DNA of 64,000 bases from positions 127,623,472-127,687,471 of the forward strand of contig NC_068355.1 of NCBI RefSeq assembly GCF_020536995.1, given 5' to 3'. Positions 19,201-28,900 of the stretch are shown piece by piece; position 1 is the stretch's first letter; each line of letters begins with the position of its first letter. The notes beneath the pieces were generated by a model. It worked only from the letters and a program-made list of their open reading frames with translations, was not told the DNA's origin and ran no database searches. The position numbers were made by a program, and so were the translations under genes. The stretch is from Dreissena polymorpha (Eukaryota; Mollusca; Bivalvia; Myida; Dreissenidae).

Positions 19201-21215
19201 ACATACACTGAAGAGAGATTCGTGCCACATTGCTAAAGATACCGACTGCACCAGTTGTGTTTGGTATTGCACATTTCCATTCTTCTGCTTCATTGGCAGT
19301 CGTGAGATTATTAATTGTGCAGCTAACATGTTTGTTGGTGACACATCTACATAAAATATTGTTCGGCAAAGAAGTGATCGTACAGTTGCCAATATTTCTT
19401 GATATTGCTATTTTTCTTCCAAATGACTTTTCAAAAGGCAGTTTCTGATAATAACCAACCGAGACTTCCGTGTCGCTCTGATAGCTGCATGCTAACTCCA
19501 CGCTCGTGTAATTATATGTTTCATTTAATTGAATTGTAACGGAATTAGCACCTGAAAATGAACAGTAAACGGTCGTACCAAGCTTCAAGCATATTGGAAG
19601 AAATTGGAAGAGTAAGAATAGTTTAGAAAAATATAACATCGAAATTTCGTTGGCAATTTTAAACACTATTCTCACCACGTGTATGCATACATTGTTTTGA
19701 CATTCCTTTATGTTGAAATAATAAGGTTTACTTGTTGGTTAACAAATAAAACGTCTGCTATTAATAATGTTTAAAATATTAAGGCGATATGGTGCACAAC
19801 TGATCAAACGTTTATTTCATTCATACGTTGCTCAAAAGAAACCCCTCAATAAACGGTATTTTGCTAGGCAATACTAAGCAAATTTATTTGCGGTTAGTCG
19901 TGGATGTAAAGTTTAAAACTGCTTCTTATAAATGACATGTTGAAATGTGACATTTGATATCATTTTTTGCAACATTGAGCTCCTCTGTTTTTTTGGCAGA
20001 AAAAATATACGTTATTTGGAATTTTTATGTGAAACATAACGTAACCTTATACTATGATATATCTTAAAATTAGCATCTTGTTTTCGACATGAGTACTTTG
20101 CAAATTACAACAAGAGTCTATGCCTTATAAGCCAACAAATACGCAGTTAGCAGTTTTAAAAGTTTGTTTTTCACAGACTTACACTGTTAAACTATCTGTA
20201 TAAAACTGCAGGTTAAGCCACCAATGCTCATTGTTACAAATGTGATGCAGTTATTATCATGTATACACTCTTTTGTTCTTATATTTTGTCAATCCCATTT
20301 AAGTGTCTACATAAATACTATGTTTTTAGCGTATGAGCAATTATGAAAATGATGAATAATTGAGTATTTGTGTAATCAGACAATTCATCGAACACTGTCA
20401 GTACATGTTAATCCTTTTTTGTTACAGTCCATGTATATTAAGATGTTTGTAGAAACTTTGTTGACCTTTCAATACAGGTTTACGCTCGTCGAAGTTCATG
20501 GCAACGAGTTTACGTGCAAACGTGTGTCAGGTAACACAATGCAAACTTTACACACTTCTTCTTGAATGAAATGTTATTTATTTATTTATAAACCAGGTGA
20601 TTGATGTTATTGCATAAAAGAGGGATCGGGCGGACTCATTTCTAAAACGAACCGATACTCTTATCTTATAGGTAATTTAGATCTAAAAAGATAAATGGAT
20701 GAATATCATATAATTGTCATTTAGGCACAACCTAGAAGATCAACTGTTGATAATTATAAAGTGTATACAATAACTTTGATACGCAATTACTTATCGGCCT
20801 TACGTTATATGTATACGTTTAAATTAAGCCTACATACAAACGGGGAAATTAATATTCGTTATGCTGCCCATTTATTTTGAATGGTTAACGCAATTACACG
20901 TTATATAATGCCACCGGCAAAGAATGATGAACACGGTCAGTCGGTCATGGTTTTCATTGATTCCTTATAATAAAGATATTCATGTCAACATATATGATGT
21001 GCATAATAATAAAGTAAAGTCTTTCATGAATTATTGTTTAGAATGTTTACGTAAAAAGATTTTTTTATGATATTTTAGTTCAAATATTTACTGTATGCAA
21101 TAATTTCATTGTTAACTGATACTTACAATAAAAAGATAATAGTGAATATAAACATTCCTAACGCAAACTTACCTGTTTCCATAAAAATGAACGACACAAT
21201 TAATATTACCCACAT
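16177..21215 (-). CDS. Receptor gene 2: tandem paralogue with shorter tail (seven exons)
   Basis: Predicted type I receptor of about 425 residues. Exons in transcript order: 21173-21215 (signal), 19207-19551 (Ig-like), 18940-19044 (stalk), 18470-18604 (membrane), 17274-17837 (tail), 16395-16430 (mini-exon), 16177-16226 (terminal). All introns are GT-AG and phase 1, and the total is divisible by three. The signal peptide is MWVILIVSFIFMETG. It differs from gene 1 in having one stalk exon, and a tail exon that ends at a strong GTAAGT donor before the YAECMPN array. Beyond that donor, array remnants continue in shifted frames. It could be a working short-tail receptor or a decaying copy; the clean splice phases favour the former. 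Confidence 0.7.
16395..16430 (-). CDS. Gene 2 tail mini-exon (EDNIYLTG)
   Basis: A 36-bp phase 1-1 exon after a long polypyrimidine tract ending TTTTCAG, with donor GTGAGACA. It encodes KKKLEDNIYLT, conserved with gene 1's PDENMYIT. Confidence 0.7.
16570..16745 (-). mobile_element. tRNA-derived SINE-like fragment in gene 2 intron
   Basis: On the minus strand, CCGGGCAATCTCAGTTGGTA and GAGCTTTGGACTCTAGCG match a tRNA A-box/D-arm and anticodon arm. The B-box region is eroded (TTCTATCCCCATC). It lies in the intron between the tail exon and the mini-exon. Confidence 0.5.
17040..17273 (-). pseudogene. Frameshifted remnant of the YAECMPN array downstream of the gene 2 tail donor
   Basis: Beyond the GTAAGT donor at 17268-17273 the sequence still encodes array units, but in different frames: LPAQLK, then VAADLRLYAECMLN, ends in a stop, and a third frame gives IYERAKCSYAKCMPDS before another donor-like TTG|GTAATT at about 17040. 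This is what remains of the region corresponding to gene 1's later repeats. It may be intronic now. Confidence 0.6.
17274..17837 (-). CDS. Gene 2 cytoplasmic tail exon
   Basis: A 564-bp phase 1-1 exon. The first ~75 residues track gene 1 closely (RFVDTADVRSLDSCYYIGC, IAGTASQSATH, ANVEDGTN, YSEIQED). After that, tyrosine motifs are sparse (HYTDTIK, AYAECTENM). The exon ends ETAG|GTAAGT. Gene 1 has ETTVTYAEC at the same place, so a few substitutions separate a donor from read-through into the repeat array. Confidence 0.65.
18043..18222. repeat. Local direct duplication in gene 2 intron
   Basis: TTATCGAATAGTATTAT followed by CAGGAATTGGTT and an AATAATA...GGTGGTAT tail occurs twice (about 18043-18112 and 18163-18222), with small differences. 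Non-coding. Confidence 0.6.
18290..18345. repeat. Short hairpin (GGTGCCATGTG arms)
   Basis: GCAAAAAGGTACCATGTGCC and GTCACATGGCACCTTTTTC are inverted around an AATTTAAAT loop. Non-coding, in gene 2's tail-membrane intron. Confidence 0.75.
18470..18604 (-). CDS. Gene 2 transmembrane exon
   Basis: A 135-bp phase 1-1 exon with acceptor TTTATATAG. It encodes a hydrophilic lead (ETKPFTDDRTR), a hydrophobic helix (IVVFISSVLGSLIMVVAITV) and then SIRCRKS. It aligns residue for residue with gene 1's membrane exon. Confidence 0.8.
18940..19044 (-). CDS. Gene 2 stalk exon
   Basis: A 105-bp phase 1-1 exon with acceptor ATATTTACAG and donor GTACGTTG. It encodes DTKTTASTESTESINEST and a polar remainder. 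It starts like gene 1 stalk copy B (DTRTARNTQS). Confidence 0.7.
19207..19551 (-). CDS. Gene 2 Ig-like domain exon
   Basis: A 345-bp phase 1-1 exon of 115 codons with acceptor CATTTTCAG and donor GTATGTAA. It has VELACSY and EEWKCAI as the canonical Ig cysteines, plus the four extra cysteines with spacing C-x34-C-x10-C-x-C-x7-C-x15-C. Five N-glycosylation sequons are present (NET, NYT, NCT, NLT, NTT). It ends NVARISLQ. Confidence 0.8.
21173..21215 (-). CDS. Gene 2 signal-peptide exon
   Basis: 43 bases from ATG to donor G|GTAAGTTT in phase 1, encoding MWVILIVSFIFMET. It is the counterpart of gene 1's first exon. Confidence 0.75.
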
Positions 21216-22848
21216 TGTTTATAACTGGGAGAAGTTTAAGTTTAATTTACTATATTAGTGTGAACATCCGCAATTACATCAAAAAATGATGAAATAAAGA
21301 ACTATGAAAATGATTGCTATGTGACCGATATTCAACTATTCAAATTCCTCTTCCATTATTAAAAAATAAATAAACGGTTAGTTAGTAACCTGTTATGTAA
21401 AATAGTTAGAGCTTGACAAGAGATAGAGTGAAACATATTGATACACTTAGAACAAGAGAAAAAAGTTTATATCACATATATAAGTACAAGTTTCATATGC
21501 CTTGTCATGTAAGTTAAATAAACGCACGACTGAATGTCATGAAATCATATTTCAGTTGCAGTTGCCTCTTCCCATAGAAACCATCCAAACCACAATCTTT
21601 TATTTTATTCTGGTGCTGGATTGTTTTAATTGTTTAAAGATGGTGTCCTGAATCGTCGGTTCTTTCAAGGCTTAAGAGAGTATAATAATTGCGCGAATAA
21701 TTGCCGGATGTCACGTTCTGCCAGCCAATAATTTCAGTATCAGAAACGCATTGTTTAAAACTGTAATGTGGCGATGAAAATCGTTGTGTTAATCTTATGC
21801 TCAATTGAATTTACTTCTTAAAGAACATATGTTGCGGGAACGATAATTCGAGCTCTAATTTGTAGGTATGTATACAAAACATGTAGCAGTATTATTCTCG
21901 AGCAACACGTTCCGAATAAAAGATCGCTAACCTCCAAGAACATGAAAAATGTCTGAATGTGTTATTTCCAAAAAAAGACAATAATAAGGTCAATAATAAG
22001 GTCATAGTTTACATAATCTTCAAAGAAGCCTGTTCAAGGGGAGGCGGACTTGTAGACACGTACACTTATTATTTATAGTCACACCTCGTTAACATTTATG
22101 TTCACCTTCATTGAATTCTCGAAACCCTATTCCAATACTAGTTTTATTTAATTTCGGATTATTCGTTCGAGTGTGTTAAGAATATGTTTTATGAAATCCA
22201 ATGGCAACGCATGACTATGAAAGCTATAACTATTAACCAGTTTAACACACCACTACATTGCCGACAGAATTACTTGTACATCGTGAGCCCAAATGCATGT
22301 CAAAAATAAAAAAGTAACTTTTTATTTTAAATGACACAGTTTCAATGGATATAAACGCAATTCATTATTTTAAAATGAATAAGGGGTTGTTATCCTTACT
22401 ATTTAAATTTCAGTTTGTATATAGTGATTGTGACCCGCATAGACAACATGTAGAAAACAAAACGCAAATATTGTTACTTGTTCCGAGCTGAACCGTTACT
22501 ACAAAGGGTGGTCAAACATTTTACAAGGTTTCTACTGCTTCTCACAGTTGTCTACCCTACTGCAAAAGTTTTTTACCCAATATATAACGATAATTTATAA
22601 AGGTTGCAAAACTGATATTCATTTTCAAAAATATATCACTTGCGCAGAGCAATACTGCATTCGATAGTAAAACAGCTGGAAAACTAATCTTTATTCATAT
22701 TTATTCGTATTTGAAATTTAAAGGCTAACATATTCACCTTAACCGATGCGATACGCTTGAACAACTGCGCACATTTAGTTTATTTGAAATGAATATCGAC
22801 ATGTTACTATCATCTACCATTTAAAAAGATACGATTTCATCTTCGCTT
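21216..22848. other. Upstream region of receptor gene 2
   Basis: Probable 5' untranslated/promoter DNA near 21.2-21.8 kb, including a block (21666-21717) conserved with gene 1's upstream region. Beyond that it is AT-rich and I see no gene. Confidence 0.5.
21666..21717 (-). promoter_or_regulatory. Conserved upstream block of receptor gene 2
   Basis: GAACGTGACATCCGGCAATT on the minus strand with ATTCGCG following, matching 11291-11346 upstream of gene 1, including the nearby CAAGG(T/C)TT motif. It sits about 480 bases upstream of the ATG. Confidence 0.45.
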
Positions 22849-23220
22849 AAACCCGAAACCTTGTGAGCAGTGTAAAACCATTCGAGCAGTATTTGGTATT
22901 TTACCATAAAATTTCATTAATAATAATTGTAGTGGCTTGGAAATTAAAGCAGTTTTTCTCCCCAAAATGCCTGAACATGGCCCATTTCGCCCAATCTTCT
23001 TCTTCAGGGAGCCACATTTCGCTCATTTTTTAAGAAAATTTGTCAGGATGTTTTCTACATGTAGGCCAATACCTTTGTTATCACTTTTAATACACAGTTG
23101 TTTCAAAATTGGACTTGAAAGTTTTCTTTTTTTTTCAATTTACTTACCTTATGTAAGTTTATGGTAAAATACCGAACACTGCTCTTATGGTTTTACACTG
23201 CTCTCAAGGTTTCGGGTTTC
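22849..23220. mobile_element. MITE with about 62-bp terminal inverted repeats
   Basis: The left end AACCCGAAACCTTGTGAGCA, GTGTAAAACCATTCGAGCAG, TATTTGGTATTTTACC is mirrored at 23159-23220 (GGTAAAATACCGAACACTGC, TCTTATGGTTTTACACTGC, CAAGGTTTCGGGTTT). The interior is non-coding. Confidence 0.85.
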
Positions 23221-23294
23221 CTGGGGTGTATTCATTACTTGTGTTGTTTGATGGTGAACAATAACTCTGTGTGAATACACAGTCGCGCTTAGTT

Positions 23295-24388
23295 CCGATC
23301 ACAGGTACTTGAAAAAAAATTCGTCCTTATATATATACCGGTAATAAGAGTAAAGGTATCCAACGATGATTTCACAGGTGTATTGAATAACACAATGCAA
23401 CAGCATAAACGATCAAACAATGCACACATATGTCGTTGTGGTTGCCAGCAGGAAGGGTCCATCTATGATAAAACACCTTTTAGTTGATGAAAATCCTCCA
23501 AGTATGTCCAAAACAGCCAAAAGTTTCACAAATAGCACCCCAAAATGAAAGTGTGTAATTCCGACCGTCCAGCTGTCAGTAATGAATGAAGGCGATTTTC
23601 GGTCGATTGTTCACACTTAAACAAGAACTTTGCTATAAACTCCACGTACGTTTGTCATTTACTCAGTTTGCCATCGAACTACGTCGTTCTCTGGTAAAGG
23701 CACAACGAAAATACTCAGAAACAGTGGAAAATACACCAAATATTATATTTTATGTTCAATCTGAATCCATTTTATTGATGGAACGCGGTAAATCTTTATC
23801 TTGTTATCGATTGGTTGAATAAGTCGTAAATTATAGAACAAGTTTACCAATTTTATTTTCAATCAATGGAAACGTCTTCTGTAAGTAACACCGATTTCTA
23901 CCTCAAAATGATGGTCGTGAAAGTGAAAGTACACTTAACGTGTTGTTTCTTCCGAGTTTCCGACTTTTTACCGTTCAACTGGGACTTAAGAACGCCGTAG
24001 TTCGAAGGCAAACTTAGTAAATGAAAAACATTCGTGGACTTTATAGCAATGTTCTTATTTTATTGTGAAAAATCGACCGAAAATCGCCTTCATTCATAAC
24101 TGACAGTTGGACGTCTGGAATTACACACATTGATTTTGGGGTCATATATGTGAAACTTTTAGCTGTTTTGGACAAACTTGGTGGATTTTCATCAAATAAA
24201 AGGTGTTTCATCATAGATGGACCCTTCCTGCTGGCAACCACAACGACATATGAGTGCATTGTTTGATCGTTTATGCTTTTGCATTGTGTTATTCAATACA
24301 CCTGTGAAATCATCGTTGGCTACCTTTACTCTTATTATATATATAAGGACCAATTTTTTTTCCCAAGTACCTGTGGTTCCGATCGGGG
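23295..24388. repeat. About 1.1-kb imperfect palindrome (foldback element)
   Basis: The left arm from CCGATCACAGGTACTT through CGATGATTTCACAGGTGTAT, GTTGCCAGCAGGAAGGGTCC and GGCGATTTTCGGTCGATTG is mirrored by the right arm, which ends AAGTACCTGTGGTTCCGATC. Homology continues inward (GCTATAAACTCCACG; CATTTACTCAGTTTGCC; CGAACTACGTCGTTCT), giving arms of about 420 bp and a small asymmetric centre near 23.83 kb. No transposase is visible. Confidence 0.85.
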
Positions 24389-24742
24389 GATTTATTCAAT
24401 GTTAATGGTTGAAATTAACTATTCATTACGCCAATCTCTAGTCCACGAGTATTGTGTTCCTTTACAAAGCGTTTATTTTATTGTTCATTGAACAAAGTGT
24501 GTACTGAATGCACTGAATGCACTGCTACTCATTTGTGGGGATCGAAAGTAAGCGGTTTACCTAATACACTACACGCAATCCATCAAGTCAATTGTGTGTG
24601 GAAGAAGACGTCAATGCTGCAATTTTTATAATGCATTGCTCTTGATAACCCTCGTCTAAATAGAACCAGACATAATTATGTAATTCAATCGTCGCCATCT
24701 GGCTTTACTAAATTTCTTTATCAACATTCTTTCGAGTCACTT

Positions 24743-25070
24743 AAAGGGGCCTTTTTACAGATGCTGGCATGTGTTGAAGTTTGTCATTAAATTCTTTATA
24801 TTGATAAATGTAAACATTGGATCTAAAAAGCTCCAGTACAAAACATGAACCATACCATTAAAAAAATTATTCAATCGTTTCGCGTTGCAACGCTTTATAA
24901 TTTTCATGTTTTTAAATCGTCAAAAGATGCATAAAATGGATATTTTAGAACATGGTAAATGTTCAGTATTACTCTTTCCTCATAAATATCATAACTACAA
25001 CCAACATTTGCGAATCTGAAACATTTGTTTTTAAATTTTGTCAATTTACCGAAACGCAAAAAGGCCCTTT
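24743..25070. mobile_element. AAAGGnCCTTTT-ended non-autonomous element (copy 2, without tRNA-like body)
   Basis: It starts AAAGGGGCCTTTTTACAG and ends GCAAAAAGGCCCTTT. The interior matches copy 1 (13028-13508), but the roughly 150-bp tRNA-like segment is absent. Non-coding. Confidence 0.75.
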
Positions 25071-25763
25071 AAAACTAATTTCCCGCCTTGCCAATGCCTG
25101 CACAACAACGGGATATACCAGCCCCTATACACTTTAGATACCAGTTATGAAAGCGTTTTTGTTAAAATTAAGGAATTGAACAGTGTTTACAATACATTAA
25201 AGTATATTCGAACATTTAAAGTATTTAATATTGCTTGTAGTCAACAGGTGTCAAATTTGTACTTTACATCAAAATAACAAATATGTCTCTGAATATTAGC
25301 GTGATAGCTTTTGGATTTGATAGCAAATATGAAATCAATGTTTGCTGTTTTACAGATACCCTAATAAATGATTTACTTTAATTATTGTTTTGTTAAGCGA
25401 CTAATAAAGTGTTGCTATATTTAAACACGGCCATGGCTGCAATGCATTTCAGCTTGTGTAATAAATATATGTTAGGCGTCTGTTAAACAAAACTCGCAAT
25501 GAATAATCACTTTTTTTTATTTTTTATAAACTTATTGAAACACACAATATGAGAATTTTAACATTATTGCCGAAAGGAATATTTTAGACTTGCAATCCAC
25601 AGCACTTGCGAAAAATACAAACACGATGATTTTCATTTTAAAAGCTGTTCAGCTTTATACATATACTTCAGTCTTATGGTATTCTAGAAGGTATTTATTC
25701 CGATGTTGTCAAAGTTCGGCTTATTTAGTGTTTAGGCTGTAACTATAAGGGAAAAATATTAAA
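25071..25763. other. 3' flank of receptor gene 3
   Basis: AT-rich; nothing recognised. If gene 3 ends at 25764, part of this is its 3' untranslated region. Confidence 0.4.
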
Positions 25764-25906
25764 CTATTTGTTCTTAGACACATCGATAGCTTGTGCTTCA
25801 TTTTTTAAATTCTTTTCTTCCTCTAAACGGTCTATCTTCAGCTGATGTAAATAGTATACTCGTTGATAATTCTTTCTGTCGACCACTGGGTGACGGCGGC
25901 AACAGC
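25764..25906 (-). CDS. Candidate terminal exon of receptor gene 3
   Basis: The acceptor is TTATTACAG. In phase 1 it encodes CCRRHPVVDRKNYQRVYYL, then HQLKIDRLEEEKNLKNEA and a TAG stop: a basic juxtamembrane-like start followed by a charged, possibly coiled-coil end. The phase-2 frame (LLPPSPSGRQKELSTS) is also open to a TGA. I prefer phase 1 because of its composition, but the choice is uncertain. Confidence 0.45.
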
Positions 25907-28900
25907 CTGTAATAAGTCGAAATACAAAATATGTATTGTACGCTTACATTTCTGTGCATATAGCATTATAAATCAGTTTCAACTGATGCTTAATTTCAGA
26001 ATTGTACAAAGACAAGCGAAAGATATACAATTTACGATGGACATATTTAGAAATCTTAAACAAGAGGGCCATGGGCCCCTTAAGCGCTCACCCGAGACCC
26101 CAATGAACTAAACTATTCTGGGAAGGTAGAGTTCAACATAATTAAAGTACTTCATACAGACGGGTACATACTTAACTTGCGCTTTATAGTTCGATTATTT
26201 AGTGTAACATCTTCAAAAGAGGACGAGTGCTGAGCAGACAGGCTGTAGTACAGACTTAGTGTGCTCTATTATTAAAATGCATTTTAACTGTTTTTGCAAT
26301 CAAATTATTTAGAACAGTGATACTCTGATTTTCAAGTAATACTGCATTTCACATATCATACATGACGTCTGTATATAAAATTAATTAGAATAATGGTATT
26401 TCTGACTTTCACATAATACTGTATTTCACATATCATCCAAGTAGGCCTACATGACTTTTGTATATCAATCTGTATTTATGATTTAAAATGAAATTTCATA
26501 CTTCATTTAAGAGTTAATTTTTGTTAATTATTTCACATTTGTAAGTGTTGTTTGTAAACAATTCCTCTACGCTTCTACTCTTTATTTACAACCAATGCAA
26601 AACTAAAATGCATTTTAATTGTGAAATTTATTCTCAAATACAAGCTGCAGTTAATATCATAAGTATCGCAAATAGTTGGTTTTAAGTACATTTTCTCTAT
26701 CTCTATAATTCTTGAACAAAGTATATCTGTGATATGATATGTGTACATGTAGACACGATAGTTTTTTGTCAATAAATGTTCAACAGTAAAGTTGGAGAAT
26801 ATTTCAATCTATTTTTTATTGATCAATATAATGGAATTTGACAACAGTTGTTACCTAAGCTGTAAAGGATATTTTTACGTGCATATCTTTACTTTTTCTT
26901 CTTGATATTCATAATATACACTGGGACTTTGTGATAGTTATAAGTTTTATAATAGCCATATTGAGTAAGTTCAATCAGGCATCACTGTACTTAAAGCTAA
27001 GAAATATGAAATATCACGACCATTAAATTTATATATATTGTATAAACCTTTCTTGGAAATATATAAGTACATAATTTTGCTTTTTCAAGAGCTTGCTTCA
27101 ATGTTTTAATCTGTTCTTTTTATGCAGTCGGCATGCTGATTTTTATATAAAAATAAATGCCAGACAGATGTATTTATGTGTTTATCTCTATATTGATACC
27201 ACTGTATAGCAATTGCTGTTCCATGCTGCTCACTGCAAAGGGCTGTAAACAAGGGGTTTGGCATCAAGCAACTGATAATGAGGTACCTGCTGTGGCTAAT
27301 GGTTATTTTATTGGTATGTGGTCATTAAATTACATGCAACAAAATGTGTGAAAAGTGGCCAGCACAAGAATTTGGGGCCTGACTCTAAACTGTTATATAC
27401 AGTTGTTTCTCCCCTAAGTAATTTTCTGTGAAATCAATATTACTACTTAAAATTTTGAGATTATTTAATAAAGGGTTTTCAGATGGCAAACATATGTTGG
27501 TTGCTCTTCATCCCCAACCAATCATAAATCATAAATAATAATCCTCTTCAGAAAGGAACAAAAATAAATATTTTTTTATGGCAATTTAACTGTATATCTT
27601 ATCGGCAGAATAAATATTCACATGACTGCATGGAGATCATGAATATCATAATATCCATAAATTTCATTCAACGTATACATCAGTAATTGCATAGTAGAGC
27701 GTAAACAAGGTTACACTATAAAGACATTTAAAGCCATGTTTCTCAACAGACCGCAACCATAAAGGAAATCGGCCTAGATATCATAACAAGATATCTATAA
27801 AACAAATGTTTTGACCAAGTTTCATGATGATTGGACAAAAAAATGTGACTTCTAGAGTGTTCACAAGCTTTTTTTACTATATAAATATAAGGAAAAAGAC
27901 CCCCCCCCCCTGGCGGCCATGTTTTTTTACCGAAATAAATGTTCTGACCAAATTTCATAAAGCTTGGGCAAAAAATGTGTTGAGGAAACTGCCCCGCCCC
28001 CTGGCGGCCATGTTTTTTCACCGATCTGGACCATTTTCAAACTCATCCGATATATCAATGAAACCAATGTTTTGACCAAGTTTCATGATGATTGGGCAAA
28101 AATTGTGAGTTCTAGAGTGTTCACAAGGTTTCTCTATAGCCATAAAAGGAATATTGCTTCGCCCCCTGGCGGCCATGTTTTTCAACGGACCGGAACAATT
28201 TTTGAACTCAGCCAACATATCATTAAGACAAACATTTTGACAAAGTTACATGAAGATTGGGCATCAAATGTGACTTCAATAATGTTCACAAGGTTTTTCT
28301 TTTGTTTGACCTAGTGACCTAGTTTTTCATCCAGCATGACCCAGTTTCGAAGTCAGTCGACGTATCATTGGGACAAATGTTCTGACCAAGTTTCATGAAG
28401 ATCGGACAAGAAATGTGGCCCCTAGAGTGGTCACAAGGCAAAATGTTGACGACGGACGCACGACGCACAAAAGGCGATCCCAAAAGCTCACCATGAGCAC
28501 GTTGTGCTTAGGTGAGCTAAAAACAAACGTTCAGATCAAGTTTCATGAACATTGGACTATAAATGTGACTCATAGAGTGTTAATAAGGTTTAACTATACC
28601 CATATAAGCAAAACTGCCCTGCCCACTGGCGTCCATGTTTTTTTACCGATCCGAACCATTTTCAAACTCAACTGTCGTATCCAGGAAACAAATGTTCTGA
28701 CCAAATTTCACGAACATTGGATAATAAATGTGACTTCTAGAGCGTTCACATGTTTTCACTATATACATATAGAGAAAACTGCCCCGCCCTCTGGCGGCCA
28801 TGTTTTTTCATCGATCTTGACCAATATTCGAACTCGTCCGAGATATCAATGAAACCAATGTTTTGACCAAGTTTCATGATGTTTGGGCAAAAATTGTGAC

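Noticed and set aside
19199-19678. Unspliced 159-residue reading of the gene 2 Ig region starting at an upstream Met
   Set aside because: It reads through a good acceptor (TTTTCAG). The spliced model matches gene 1's exon structure and supplies a proper signal peptide.
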